From Maribacter zhoushanensis (GTDB taxonomy: Bacteria > Bacteroidota > Bacteroidia > Flavobacteriales > Flavobacteriaceae), in contig NZ_JARKMR010000005.1 in NCBI RefSeq assembly GCF_029350975.1, positions 1 to 64,000 of the forward strand: a stretch of 64,000 nt of DNA, given 5' to 3'. This document shows, in pieces, positions 47,090-56,476 of this stretch (the first letter of the stretch is position 1; the number at the start of each line of letters is the position of its first letter). The notes beneath the pieces were generated by a model, which was not told where the DNA came from, did not search any database, and saw nothing but the letters and a program-made list of their open reading frames with translations. Made by a program: the position numbers and the translations under genes.

Positions 47090-47243
47090 TTATATTAATT
47101 AATAGTCCAAAAATCTCATAGACTTGGGCAATTTGTCTTGACTCGTGTTTTTATACTTAATTGCTTATCTTTCATTTCGCACCAAAACAAAATGTAAGTA
47201 TATTAATATTCTTGCTCCTTTTGTTTTTAAATAGTAGGTACAA

Positions 47244-48398
47244 ATGAAAAATACGATCCTAGTTTTTGTTTTATTAATCGTAGCTATTATAACAGGTTGC
47301 TCTGGTTCAGAAAATCCAGTAAATAATGGTTCTTCAGAAGAAATAGACAACGTAGAAATACCTAGTGACGATTCCGGATCAGATGAAGTCATTGATGGAA
47401 CTATGCGAGATATCTCTCCTAAAGAATTTGTACTTGACATGGGTTCTGGTTGGAATTTGGGCAATACATTAGATACTGAAGATGTTGACGTGACGGCATG
47501 GGGAAATCCTTTGACAACTAAGGCAATGATCGATGAGATTGCCAACATGGGATTTAAAACTTTGAGATTGCCGGTAACTTGGCAATATCATACCGGTTCA
47601 GCGCCAGATTATCTATTAGAAACTGATTGGCTGAATACAGTTGAAAATATTGCAAATTTTGCTTTAAGCAATGATATGTATGTGATTATCAATATTCATC
47701 ATGATGATGAGTGGATTGTACCTACGTATGAAAATGCACCTTTGGTAAAAGATAGATTGACTAAAACGTGGACACAGATTGCCAACAGATTTAAACCCTA
47801 TGGAGACTATGTAATTTTTGAAACTTTAAATGAACCACGTCATGAAGGGTCACCAGAAGAATGGGAGGGAGGCACCGCCGAGGGGCGAGATGTTGTAAAT
47901 CAATATCATCAGGTCAGTGTTGATGCAATTCGTGCAACAGATGGCAACAACGCCGTTCGTAAAATTATGGTTTCAACCTATGCGGCTGGTACAGGAGAAA
48001 ATGTACTACAAGATTACATAGTTCCAAATAATGATGAAAATGTAATTGTCTCCATCCATAGTTATTCTCCTTATTTGTTCAGTCTTGCAGGTACTGATCC
48101 AATTTGGGGAACAGATGAGGATAAGGCGCAATTAACGCAAGAATTTAATACCATTCAAAATAAGTTCGAGAGCGAAGGTAGGGCAGTAGTCATGGGCGAA
48201 TGGGGTTCCACTTTTTCCGATAACGAGAATGACCGTTTAGCTCATGCTGAATATTATGCTAACCTCTGTGCCGAACGCGGTATTTGCCCCATTTGGTGGG
48301 ATAATGGCAATGCAGATGAATTCGGTATTTTCAATAGAAATACGTTAGAATGGGTATATCCTGAGATTGCAGAAGCAATTGTTAATGCTACGAATTGA
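47244..48398 (+). CDS. Glycoside hydrolase family 5 endoglucanase-like lipoprotein
   Basis: A 384-residue exported lipoprotein (signal ending IITGC) with an acidic Ser/Asp-rich linker (about 20-60) and a GH5 TIM barrel. The start GSGWNLGNTLDT is typical. The catalytic acid is E197 in ETLNEPRHEG and the nucleophile E319 in VMGEWGS. It cleaves beta-1,4 glucans or related chains outside the cell surface. No SusC/D pair is nearby, so it is not part of a visible polysaccharide locus. Confidence 0.93.
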   Translation: MKNTILVFVLLIVAIITGCSGSENPVNNGSSEEIDNVEIPSDDSGSDEVIDGTMRDISPKEFVLDMGSGWNLGNTLDTEDVDVTAWGNPLTTKAMIDEIANMGFKTLRLPVTWQYHTGSAPDYLLETDWLNTVENIANFALSNDMYVIINIHHDDEWIVPTYENAPLVKDRLTKTWTQIANRFKPYGDYVIFETLNEPRHEGSPEEWEGGTAEGRDVVNQYHQVSVDAIRATDGNNAVRKIMVSTYAAGTGENVLQDYIVPNNDENVIVSIHSYSPYLFSLAGTDPIWGTDEDKAQLTQEFNTIQNKFESEGRAVVMGEWGSTFSDNENDRLAHAEYYANLCAERGICPIWWDNGNADEFGIFNRNTLEWVYPEIAEAIVNATN

Positions 48399-48472
48399 TG
48401 GTGAAATTTATTTTTTTTCAGTATTTTCTGAGGTACTAAGTGTATATAACATCTAATAATGGTGCAATAAAA

Positions 48473-48513
48473 AAATATCGAAATGAATAGCTTTAGTTTT
48501 CATTTCGATATTT
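48473..48513. terminator. Bidirectional terminator
   Basis: Fifteen-base perfect arms (48473-48487 and 48499-48513) around an 11-base loop lie between the GH5 gene and the converging TPR gene, with A and T runs on both sides. Confidence 0.88.
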
Positions 48514-48562
48514 ATAATCAAGGTTTAGTGGAATTTCGAACTCATTAATATTTTATTTTAAA

Positions 48563-49084
48563 TCATTTTCTTTTTTTCTTCTTTTTTACTTTGGATTTAT
48601 CCAATTTCAATTTCTTTTTGATTCTATTTTCTTCATCCCCAATAAAAGAGAAGTAATCGTCATTGTATGAATGCTTTTTAGCTTTTTTAAGAAACTTTAA
48701 AGCATCTTTATATGCTTCCTTGGTTTCTAACGCATACGCTGAAAGCCAAAACAAATTTCCTTTTGATATCCCTTTTAATGTAAGGGCAAAAGCAATTAGT
48801 TTGTTTGCCCTTTCAATTTCATCAACCCAAATCAAGTATTTTATGTAAAGTGGATATACACCCAAATAATAACTATCAATTGCGATGACTTTGTCAAAAC
48901 AATCAAATGCTTTTTCATATTGGTTTAAGTTTCTGGCATATACTTTCCCCAAAAGACAAAGTGCTGCGCAGTGGTTTTCATCATAAGACAAGGCATAGTT
49001 TAGTGATTCGCAAACTTCGTCCCAATCGTAACCAGATGCCGCTTTTGCCTTTAGGTAATAAGTGTCGGCTATTGTAAGTCCCAT
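48563..49084 (-). CDS. TPR protein of the RtcB-PrfH operon
   Basis: A 173-residue protein built of tetratricopeptide-like helices (CAALCLLGKVYARNLNQYEK, AFDCFDKVIAIDS, DALKFLKKAKKHS) with an extremely basic tail (KSKVKKKKKRK). Its start overlaps the prfH stop by 16 bases. No enzymatic motif. The tail suggests RNA or ribosome contact, and translational coupling to prfH suggests a scaffold for the repair proteins. Confidence 0.8.
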   Translation of the reverse strand: MGLTIADTYYLKAKAASGYDWDEVCESLNYALSYDENHCAALCLLGKVYARNLNQYEKAFDCFDKVIAIDSYYLGVYPLYIKYLIWVDEIERANKLIAFALTLKGISKGNLFWLSAYALETKEAYKDALKFLKKAKKHSYNDDYFSFIGDEENRIKKKLKLDKSKVKKKKKRK

Positions 49085-49767
49085 TTTTGTTGTTTTAAAT
49101 CGTTTTTTAGCTTTTGCCGTTTTGGTTTAAAGCCTTTTTTCTCTTCTTGATGTTTAAAGTCCGTGCCCTTAAAAACACGAATAGGGTTTCCACGTTGCAA
49201 ATTCATATGATTTTCCCATTCGTCTATCATGCTATTTTTTAACTGCGCTAGATTAACTTCGTTTACTTTTTCTTTTAATCGAGCTATTGCTAATTTTTTG
49301 TTTTGATGTTGTGATCTACTATCCATTGCAACTACTTGAACTCCAGTTGTGTTATGAATTGCTCTCACCGCCGAGTTTACTTTATTTACATTTTGGCCAC
49401 CAGGACCCGTACTTCGCATAGTTTGAAAAGAGATGTCCTTTTCATCCAATTTCATGGTTTGCATTTGCTTCAATTCAAAAACTCCAATAAACCAGTTTTT
49501 TCGTTTATGGTATTTTCGAAATATAGAGATACCGATCCATTGAATGGTTCCCAACCAAGTTGCTAAAAAGGCTTCAAGATCTTCTCCTCTTAAGCGAATA
49601 GTCACCGATTGAACTGTTCCATTTAGGTTTCCTTTTTCTCGGTGTATTATAATATGTTTAAACCCTTTCATCTTGGTTTCTTCCAAAAATCGTTTAAGCA
49701 CTTGGGCAACGACCCAGCTACATTCTGCTGGACCTCTACCTGCTGTTATTTGTATAATTTTTTCCAT
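49069..49767 (-). CDS. prfH: Peptide chain release factor-like protein PrfH
   Basis: A 232-residue release-factor homologue. It starts ITAGRGPAECSWVVAQVL, the PrfH signature, and carries the catalytic loop STGPGGQNVNKVNSAVRA (GGQ at 123-125). It lacks the N-terminal and codon-recognition domains of RF1/RF2. Characterised PrfH releases peptides from ribosomes whose decoding centre has been cut, letting RtcB repair the 16S rRNA. Here rtcB is 107 bases upstream in the same direction. Confidence 0.94.
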   Translation of the reverse strand: MEKIIQITAGRGPAECSWVVAQVLKRFLEETKMKGFKHIIIHREKGNLNGTVQSVTIRLRGEDLEAFLATWLGTIQWIGISIFRKYHKRKNWFIGVFELKQMQTMKLDEKDISFQTMRSTGPGGQNVNKVNSAVRAIHNTTGVQVVAMDSRSQHQNKKLAIARLKEKVNEVNLAQLKNSMIDEWENHMNLQRGNPIRVFKGTDFKHQEEKKGFKPKRQKLKNDLKQQKWDLQ

Positions 49768-49791
49768 GTTTTTTAATTAAAAGTTAAACTA

Positions 49792-49870
49792 TAGTGTTCC
49801 TACGCCTTTGACTAAGATCAGGATGACAGCTGAGCAAATACTGCTAGCTGCAACTGTCAACTGAACACTA
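49792..49870. repeat. Palindromic interspersed element (MITE/REP-like)
   Basis: A 79-base unit with exact terminal inverted repeats TAGTGTTC (49792-49799) and GAACACTA (49863-49870), and internal paired segments GACAG/CTGTC, CAGCT/AGCTG and AGCA/TGCT. It fills the gap between rtcB and prfH. It resembles short palindromic repeats with CTTTGACT...TCAGGATGACA that I recall from flavobacterial genomes. Related text lies near 46680. Confidence 0.6.
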
Positions 49871-49874
49871 ATGT

Positions 49875-51266
49875 TTACTTATCCATTCTTACTATTTTAG
49901 GGGTAAAGGTTCCTATTACTTCTACTAGTTCTTGTTGATTTGCCATGACTTTATTAATGTCTTTGTAAGCCATCGGCGCTTCATCAATACCTCCACCAAT
50001 AAGGGTTACTTCATTTGATTCTAGTTGCTTTTTAATATCACTTCGTGTAAAAGTTTGTTTACACTTTCGTCTTGAAAAAAGCCTTCCTGCACCATGAGAA
50101 GCAGAGTTTAAACTCTCTTTATTTCCCAAACCTCTAACAATGTAACCCGGTGCGGTCATAGAGCCAGGAATAATACCCAATTCACCTTTTGCAGCTGGGG
50201 TTGCTCCTTTTCTATGTACAATACACTCTTCGCCATTTACCTCTTGCTTCCATGCAAAATTGTGATGGTTCTCGATTTTAGCCACTGGCTTTTCCCCTAA
50301 AAGCTTAGCAAGTCTTGCGTGAATATCGTCATGACATGCTTTGGCATAATCTCCCGCTAAATTCATAGCTAACCAATATTCTTGTCCGTCATGTGTATTT
50401 AAATCTAACCATGCTAAATGTTGCACGTGCTTAGGTAAAGGACATTGCTTTGTTGCCAAATAGGTGTAATGTTTTGCAATGTTGGCTCCTAGACCTCGCG
50501 ACCCACTATGAGAAAGCGCACCTAAGTATTCACCAATTTTCAAACCCCATTCGTTTTGGTTATCTGCAATAGTAACCGTTCCAAATTCTACGAAATGATT
50601 TCCGCCACCTGAGGTTCCCAATTGTTTATATGCCTTATCTTTTAATCTTTTCAAGAGAGGGGTATTTTTAAATTCATCTCGCTCAAAGATTTCATGATCG
50701 TGCTTTATCTGATGCGTTTCCCGCATTCCAAATTTGGTATGTTCCGAAAGGAAATTAGCCAATTGGTGTTTCTTTCCTTTGAGGTATGAAACCGGAATCG
50801 GATAAATAGTCAAACACATTCGACAACCGATATCGACACCGACTCCATACGGAATTACTGCATTCTTAGTAGCCAAAACTCCGCCAATGGGCAGACCATA
50901 ACCACTATGGGCATCGGGCATTAAAGCCCCAGCGACAGAAATCGGAAGCTTTAAAGCATCATACAATTGGTATTTTGCTTGTTCTTCAATTTCATTTTCT
51001 CCATAGATATGAAAAGGTGCTCGTACCGAACTTAAGGCTTGTTTTTTTACTATAACCGGGTCTAATAAACTTTCGGAAATCTTACCCCAAACACCATCGC
51101 CCTTATAGTTTTCAGGATGCAACAACACTTTTTTGGCTTCAGTTAATATCTTTTCTTTTTTTACTCTTTTATGATACCTATTGATTTGACCTAAAGTGAT
51201 ATTTATACTATTGTTCTTTGGAAAGCCCAATTCGATAAGGTCTTTTCCACTTAATTTCTTTCCCAT
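49875..51266 (-). CDS. rtcB: RtcB family RNA ligase (copy linked to prfH)
   Basis: A 463-residue GTP-dependent ligase joining 2',3'-cyclic-phosphate or 3'-phosphate and 5'-OH RNA ends. Mn-binding residues are in GVGVDIGCRM (D145, C148), the nucleotide-site GTSGGGNHFVEFG (N223, H224), SHSGSRGLG (H253), ENHHNFAW (H334) and the guanylated His in ASHGAGR (H391). The first 60 residues are extra relative to a minimal RtcB. It precedes prfH, matching described RtcB2-PrfH ribosome-repair pairs. Confidence 0.96.
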   Translation of the reverse strand: MGKKLSGKDLIELGFPKNNSINITLGQINRYHKRVKKEKILTEAKKVLLHPENYKGDGVWGKISESLLDPVIVKKQALSSVRAPFHIYGENEIEEQAKYQLYDALKLPISVAGALMPDAHSGYGLPIGGVLATKNAVIPYGVGVDIGCRMCLTIYPIPVSYLKGKKHQLANFLSEHTKFGMRETHQIKHDHEIFERDEFKNTPLLKRLKDKAYKQLGTSGGGNHFVEFGTVTIADNQNEWGLKIGEYLGALSHSGSRGLGANIAKHYTYLATKQCPLPKHVQHLAWLDLNTHDGQEYWLAMNLAGDYAKACHDDIHARLAKLLGEKPVAKIENHHNFAWKQEVNGEECIVHRKGATPAAKGELGIIPGSMTAPGYIVRGLGNKESLNSASHGAGRLFSRRKCKQTFTRSDIKKQLESNEVTLIGGGIDEAPMAYKDINKVMANQQELVEVIGTFTPKIVRMDK

Positions 51267-51365
51267 GATATTTCATATTAGAGAATAGAATGACCGTTCA
51301 ACCTTTGAAAAGCCATACTTAATTTGATAAAATGTCTCGGAAAGTTTTGCTCTTAATTAATAAGC

Positions 51366-51541
51366 ATAAAAAAAGTCCGAAACTTTAAAGGCTTCGGACT
51401 TTTAATCATAATCGTATGAAGATTTATGTATATAGAAAGTCCTGAAGCAACACTGTTAAAGCACCTGGTACCTTTAGTGTATTCTGATATGTGTTAGAAA
51501 AAGTCATATATACTTCAGTTAATTAGTTTTATTGCAGTATT
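51366..51541 (-). ncRNA. Candidate structured small RNA in the repair operon
   Basis: A ~175-base unit with no open frame, transcribed leftward from a strong promoter match (51548-51578). Its central part forms a long imperfect hairpin (ACACT/AGTGT and AAAG/CTTT around GGTACC), with GTATATA/TATATAC able to close the base. It ends in a perfect 11-bp terminator hairpin with a T run. The rod-like form recalls 6S RNA but I cannot assign it; it could instead be the leader and attenuator of rtcB. Confidence 0.45.
51371..51403 (-). terminator. Terminator of the candidate small RNA, 100 bases before rtcB
   Basis: AAAAGTCCGAA (51371-51381) pairs exactly with TTCGGACTTTT (51393-51403). On the minus strand the stem is followed by a seven-T run (51374 back to 51368), so it stops transcripts entering from the right. 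Confidence 0.85.
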
Positions 51542-51547
51542 GCGCTG

Positions 51548-51578
51548 CAAAGCTAAAATGTATTTTTATATTACACAA
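51548..51578 (-). promoter_or_regulatory. Bacteroidota promoter on the minus strand
   Basis: Read on the minus strand: TTG at 51578-51576, 20-base spacer, TAGCTTTG at 51555-51548. All consensus positions match. It would start RNA near 51541, away from any plus-strand gene, and drives the small-RNA region and possibly rtcB. Confidence 0.6.
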
Positions 51579-51753
51579 GAAAAAATAAATATAATTTACT
51601 GATTATCAATTAGTTATATTGTTTATTAGACATAGGTATTCCTGTCCGTTGTTTAACAGATAACAGTACAATTAATCAATTTGCTGTTTTTCAAATACTT
51701 AGCTTTTAAATAACATTCTTTTGGAATTTTTAGAATTCTCTAGAAAAATTGCA

Positions 51754-51785
51754 TAAAAAAAGCGCCCAATTTCTTGGACGCTCTA
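51754..51785 (-). terminator. Terminator after the S24/S26-like gene
   Basis: AGCGCCCAA and TTGGACGCT pair (one G-U on the minus strand) and are followed on that strand by seven T. It lies 150 bases past the S24/S26-like stop. Confidence 0.75.
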
Positions 51786-51934
51786 GTTATGTATCTGTTT
51801 TTAATAGTATCTATCAATCAATTCGATGCAATCCTAGCTTTTCAGCGTCCGGTATGTGATTAAAATGATTTAGCATGTACTATTTTATTTATAATTAACT
51901 TTTAAATTTTAAAGATTAAAATGTGGCATGGAGC

Positions 51935-52222
51935 CTATAATATCTCTATTACTTTACCATACACATTTTTTGTCCATCCGTTAATTCTACCGTGATTATT
52001 ACCAATTAGCAAACCTCGTTTATCATTCTTCCCTTTTACAAGGTGTGTAAATTCATTTCCACGTACTTTACAGAATACAATATCACCAACATTACATTCA
52101 TCCCAACTAATTGGCGCAAGGCGCACTGGTTGTTTTGATTTTAACAATGGTAACATAGAATTACCGGGTTCTTTTGAAATGATGGTTTCCCCATCAAGTA
52201 ATTTTTGAATTTTCCAATTCAT
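51935..52222 (-). CDS. Stand-alone S24/S26-fold mini protein
   Basis: A 95-residue protein resembling only the peptidase half of LexA/phage repressors or signal peptidases: GNSMLPLL (Ser22-Met23), VGDIVFCKVRGNEFTHLVKG and LLIGNNHGRINGW. The Ser is in the catalytic position; the usual Lys position reads His60 followed by Lys63. No DNA-binding or membrane segment exists. It follows the CCA-enzyme gene by 104 bases. It might be a damage-triggered protease or a degenerate partner of the WYL regulator; both are guesses. Confidence 0.7.
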   Translation of the reverse strand: MNWKIQKLLDGETIISKEPGNSMLPLLKSKQPVRLAPISWDECNVGDIVFCKVRGNEFTHLVKGKNDKRGLLIGNNHGRINGWTKNVYGKVIEIL

Positions 52223-52326
52223 AATTTAAATTTTAAAAGTTATGCAGACCAGTATTGGCATGCATATCCCATAAAATTTTCAAAAGAACTATTTCAATGA
52301 ACTAATGCAAAGATGCAATTTTTATC

Positions 52327-53703
52327 TTAAATCTGATTTATTAGATCATATAAGAGGTCTTTTCTACTTTTACCTTCCAATTGCTTTTCGTAGCAACTGC
52401 TTAAAATTACCCCAAATTGTTGGGAAGGTTTTAAACCTAGATCAATCAAATCTTTTCCTGAAATCAAAGGTTTAATTTCATTCTCTCCAAATTTTTCAAA
52501 AAGGTTAAAACAGGTTTCGGATACTTTATGCTCGTCTAAAATGACATCTCTACCAGTTCTTCCCGCAGAATCAGCTTTGCTCTGCCAGCCTAAGATATCA
52601 ATTCTACATTTGTTGTGTAACCTTTTCCAGGCTGCCTCCTTTGCCCCAGATGCATATAATTGCCCAGGTCTCATATGTAAGCCAACAATAGTGGTTACCT
52701 TATGGATCAAAGTTTTATTATTGGTCATCCGTTTTAAAAAAATTTCGGCCAAGAGCATTCCCTTAACATCATGACCATAAGCTGTTAATTCTGGGGTTGT
52801 GGTAGAGGGTTTACCAACATCATGTAACAATGCACCAAACATAAAGGGTAATTTCCATTTCTCAGGAATATGAGCCCTTAATTTTGCAGCATTATCCAAA
52901 ACCATACATGTATGTACCCAAACATCTCCTTCTGGATGCCATACAGGGTTTTGAGGGCATCCAACTAAGTTTTGTAATTCGGGAAAATGCTTTAACCAGC
53001 CAGAATCTCTTAAAAATTCTAATCCTATAGAGGGTTGGTCTGCTTTAAGTAAAAGCTTTTCCCATTCTACAAAAATGCGCTCTCCCGGTAATTCTGAATA
53101 AGAATCTACCATTTTTCGACAAAGAGCCAAAGTTGATTTAGCGACCGATTTTCCTTTTCTCGGCAATAACTGCATGATACGAAGAACCCGTAGCGGATCT
53201 TCTATAAAGGTTTGCTCGTTGGTAGCCCTAAGAATACCTTTTTGTAAATCTACGAGTCCATTAAAAGGATCTACCAATTCTTTGGTATGTAAGTTTAGAT
53301 ACATGCTATTAATGGTAAGGTCTCTTCTTAATCCTGCCTCTTTAGGAGTCATTTTTTCGTCTAGTTCAATGGTAAATCCTTTGTGGCCTATACCCACTTT
53401 ATTTTCTCTTCTAGGAATAGATATGTCGATTTCTAAATTGGCTATGACTGTTTTAATAACACCAAAAGAATTACCAACCATATTACAATTAATATCTAAC
53501 CCCTCTATTAAATTGGTGAGTGCTACATAAGAAAGACCATAAACTTCAATATCTACATCTTTAATTTTTAAACCTTGTATTTCATCTATAACAGCCCCAC
53601 CAATTAACATTGCAGTTCCGTTTTGTAATTCTATTTCTTTAAGGAATTTTTGGAAAGCAACTTCTTCAAAGAATATATTCTTGGTCCTTTGTAAGTTTTC
53701 CAT
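52327..53703 (-). CDS. CCA tRNA nucleotidyltransferase with HD domain
   Basis: A 458-residue class II nucleotidyltransferase. The catalytic site is IGGAVIDEI then IKDVDIEV (D49 and D51), RRDLTINSMYLNL forms the second motif and EDPLRVLRIMQLL the third. A C-terminal HD phosphohydrolase domain follows (FGALLHDVGKPSTT, near 285-300). The pair of activities adds CCA to tRNA 3' ends and removes 2',3'-cyclic phosphates. It lies 12 bases after an RtcB gene, so tRNA end repair coupled to ligation is likely. Confidence 0.9.
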   Translation of the reverse strand: MENLQRTKNIFFEEVAFQKFLKEIELQNGTAMLIGGAVIDEIQGLKIKDVDIEVYGLSYVALTNLIEGLDINCNMVGNSFGVIKTVIANLEIDISIPRRENKVGIGHKGFTIELDEKMTPKEAGLRRDLTINSMYLNLHTKELVDPFNGLVDLQKGILRATNEQTFIEDPLRVLRIMQLLPRKGKSVAKSTLALCRKMVDSYSELPGERIFVEWEKLLLKADQPSIGLEFLRDSGWLKHFPELQNLVGCPQNPVWHPEGDVWVHTCMVLDNAAKLRAHIPEKWKLPFMFGALLHDVGKPSTTTPELTAYGHDVKGMLLAEIFLKRMTNNKTLIHKVTTIVGLHMRPGQLYASGAKEAAWKRLHNKCRIDILGWQSKADSAGRTGRDVILDEHKVSETCFNLFEKFGENEIKPLISGKDLIDLGLKPSQQFGVILSSCYEKQLEGKSRKDLLYDLINQI

Positions 53704-53715
53704 ATTCTGTTTTAT

Positions 53716-55134
<1,419 letters not shown>

Positions 55135-55216
55135 TTAAGGTCATATGCAATTCGCTATTAGAAATTTTAAATAATCGGTAAATCTTTTTAGCTCATTTCA
55201 TAATTTCTTTTAATTA

Positions 55217-55360
55217 GCTCTGCCGACTCCATTCGTTCGGCAGAGCGCTACATGAAGACTGTTTTAACTGGTCTTCTTTATGATTCTGGTACAAACTTGA
55301 GAACTATGTGCGCAATTATTTTGCGTAGTTGTTTTTGATTTTTTATTTTAATCAAAAACA
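55217..55360. promoter_or_regulatory. Hairpin-rich divergent control region of the repair operon
   Basis: Four dyads are stacked between the second rtcB and the WYL gene: GCTCTGCCGA/TCGGCAGAGC (55217-55226, 55237-55246, perfect), GAAGAC/GTCTTC (55254-55259, 55271-55276), CGCAA/TTGCG (55311-55315, 55321-55325), and TGTTTTTGATT/AATCAAAAACA (55330-55340, 55350-55360). The third covers a -7 candidate TTATTTTG (55316-55323) with TTG at 55297-55299. Operator and leader roles are inferred. Confidence 0.5.
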
Positions 55361-55367
55361 TTGTTAA

Positions 55368-56390
55368 ATGGCAATCAATAAAAATGCACTTATCCGTTAT
55401 AAAACGATTGATAAATGTCTTCAGAATACATACCGTAAATGGACATTAGATGATTTAATCGAAGCTTGTTCAGATGCTTTATATGAATATGAGGGTCGTG
55501 AAATCAATGTAAGCAAACGTACCGTGCAAATGGACATTCAGTTAATGCGAAGCGATAAATTAGGTTACAATGCACCCATAAAAGTTTACGATAAAAAGTA
55601 TTACAAGTATGAGGAAGATGAATATTCCATAACAGATATTCCCATCACAGAAAATGATATGAATGTGCTTAGTGAAACTGTAGAAATGCTCAAACAGTTT
55701 AAAGACTTTTCATTATTTTCTGAACTAGGGGGCATTATTCAACGATTAGAAGATAAGGTGTACACAGAGAAAACGCATCAAGCTTCAATCATTCATTTAG
55801 ACAAAAACGAGAACCTAAAAGGACTTCATTGGTTGGATGAATTGTATCAAGCAATTCAGAAAAAAATAGTATTGAAATTGGAGTATCAATCTTTTAAAGC
55901 AAAGCAATCTGGGGTGATTCAATTTCATCCTATACTATTAAAAGAATTTAATAATCGTTGGTTTCTAATTGGGAAAGGTGCAAAATCAAGAGGAATTGTA
56001 AATTTAGCTTTAGACCGTATTAAGAGTGTTGATTATGCTTTTTCCGTGCCTTATATACCTGTAGAGTTCAATGCAGATGAATTTTATAAGAACGTAATTG
56101 GGGTAACTGTAAACCAAGGGGAAAGAGCGGGCAATGTTAAATTGTGGGTAGATCATAGGCATGCACCATATGTGGTAACAAAACCTTTGCATCATTCGCA
56201 ATGTATTGAAGAAAGAAATGAAGACGGTAGTATAGTTATATGTATTAAGGTCAAATTGAATTTTGAATTGGAACGAATTATACTGGGCTACGGAGAAGCT
56301 ATGAAGGTTTTACAGCCAGAGCGATTAATTAAGCGTATTGCCCTACGAGTCAATAGAGCAAAGAAGTTATACGATATAAAGCCATCTTAA
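55368..56390 (+). CDS. WYL-domain transcriptional regulator
   Basis: A 340-residue regulator: N-terminal winged helix-turn-helix (about 1-80, with GREINVSKRTVQMDIQLMR), a WYL ligand-binding domain (about 160-230; LEYQSFKA, FHPILLKEFNNRWFLIG) and a WCX tail (about 250-340). WYL domains are proposed to sense nucleotides or RNA ends and are common regulators of repair and defence. It faces the minus-strand repair operon across a dyad-rich region, so it is the likely controller, with autoregulation at the leader palindrome. Confidence 0.92.
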   Translation: MAINKNALIRYKTIDKCLQNTYRKWTLDDLIEACSDALYEYEGREINVSKRTVQMDIQLMRSDKLGYNAPIKVYDKKYYKYEEDEYSITDIPITENDMNVLSETVEMLKQFKDFSLFSELGGIIQRLEDKVYTEKTHQASIIHLDKNENLKGLHWLDELYQAIQKKIVLKLEYQSFKAKQSGVIQFHPILLKEFNNRWFLIGKGAKSRGIVNLALDRIKSVDYAFSVPYIPVEFNADEFYKNVIGVTVNQGERAGNVKLWVDHRHAPYVVTKPLHHSQCIEERNEDGSIVICIKVKLNFELERIILGYGEAMKVLQPERLIKRIALRVNRAKKLYDIKPS

Positions 56391-56476
56391 CTCATTCAAA
56401 TGGTCTATTCACTCAGTTTGCATTTCATATCTCGTAGTTTATGTAGACTTTTATCAAAACCATAAAACTACCAATC

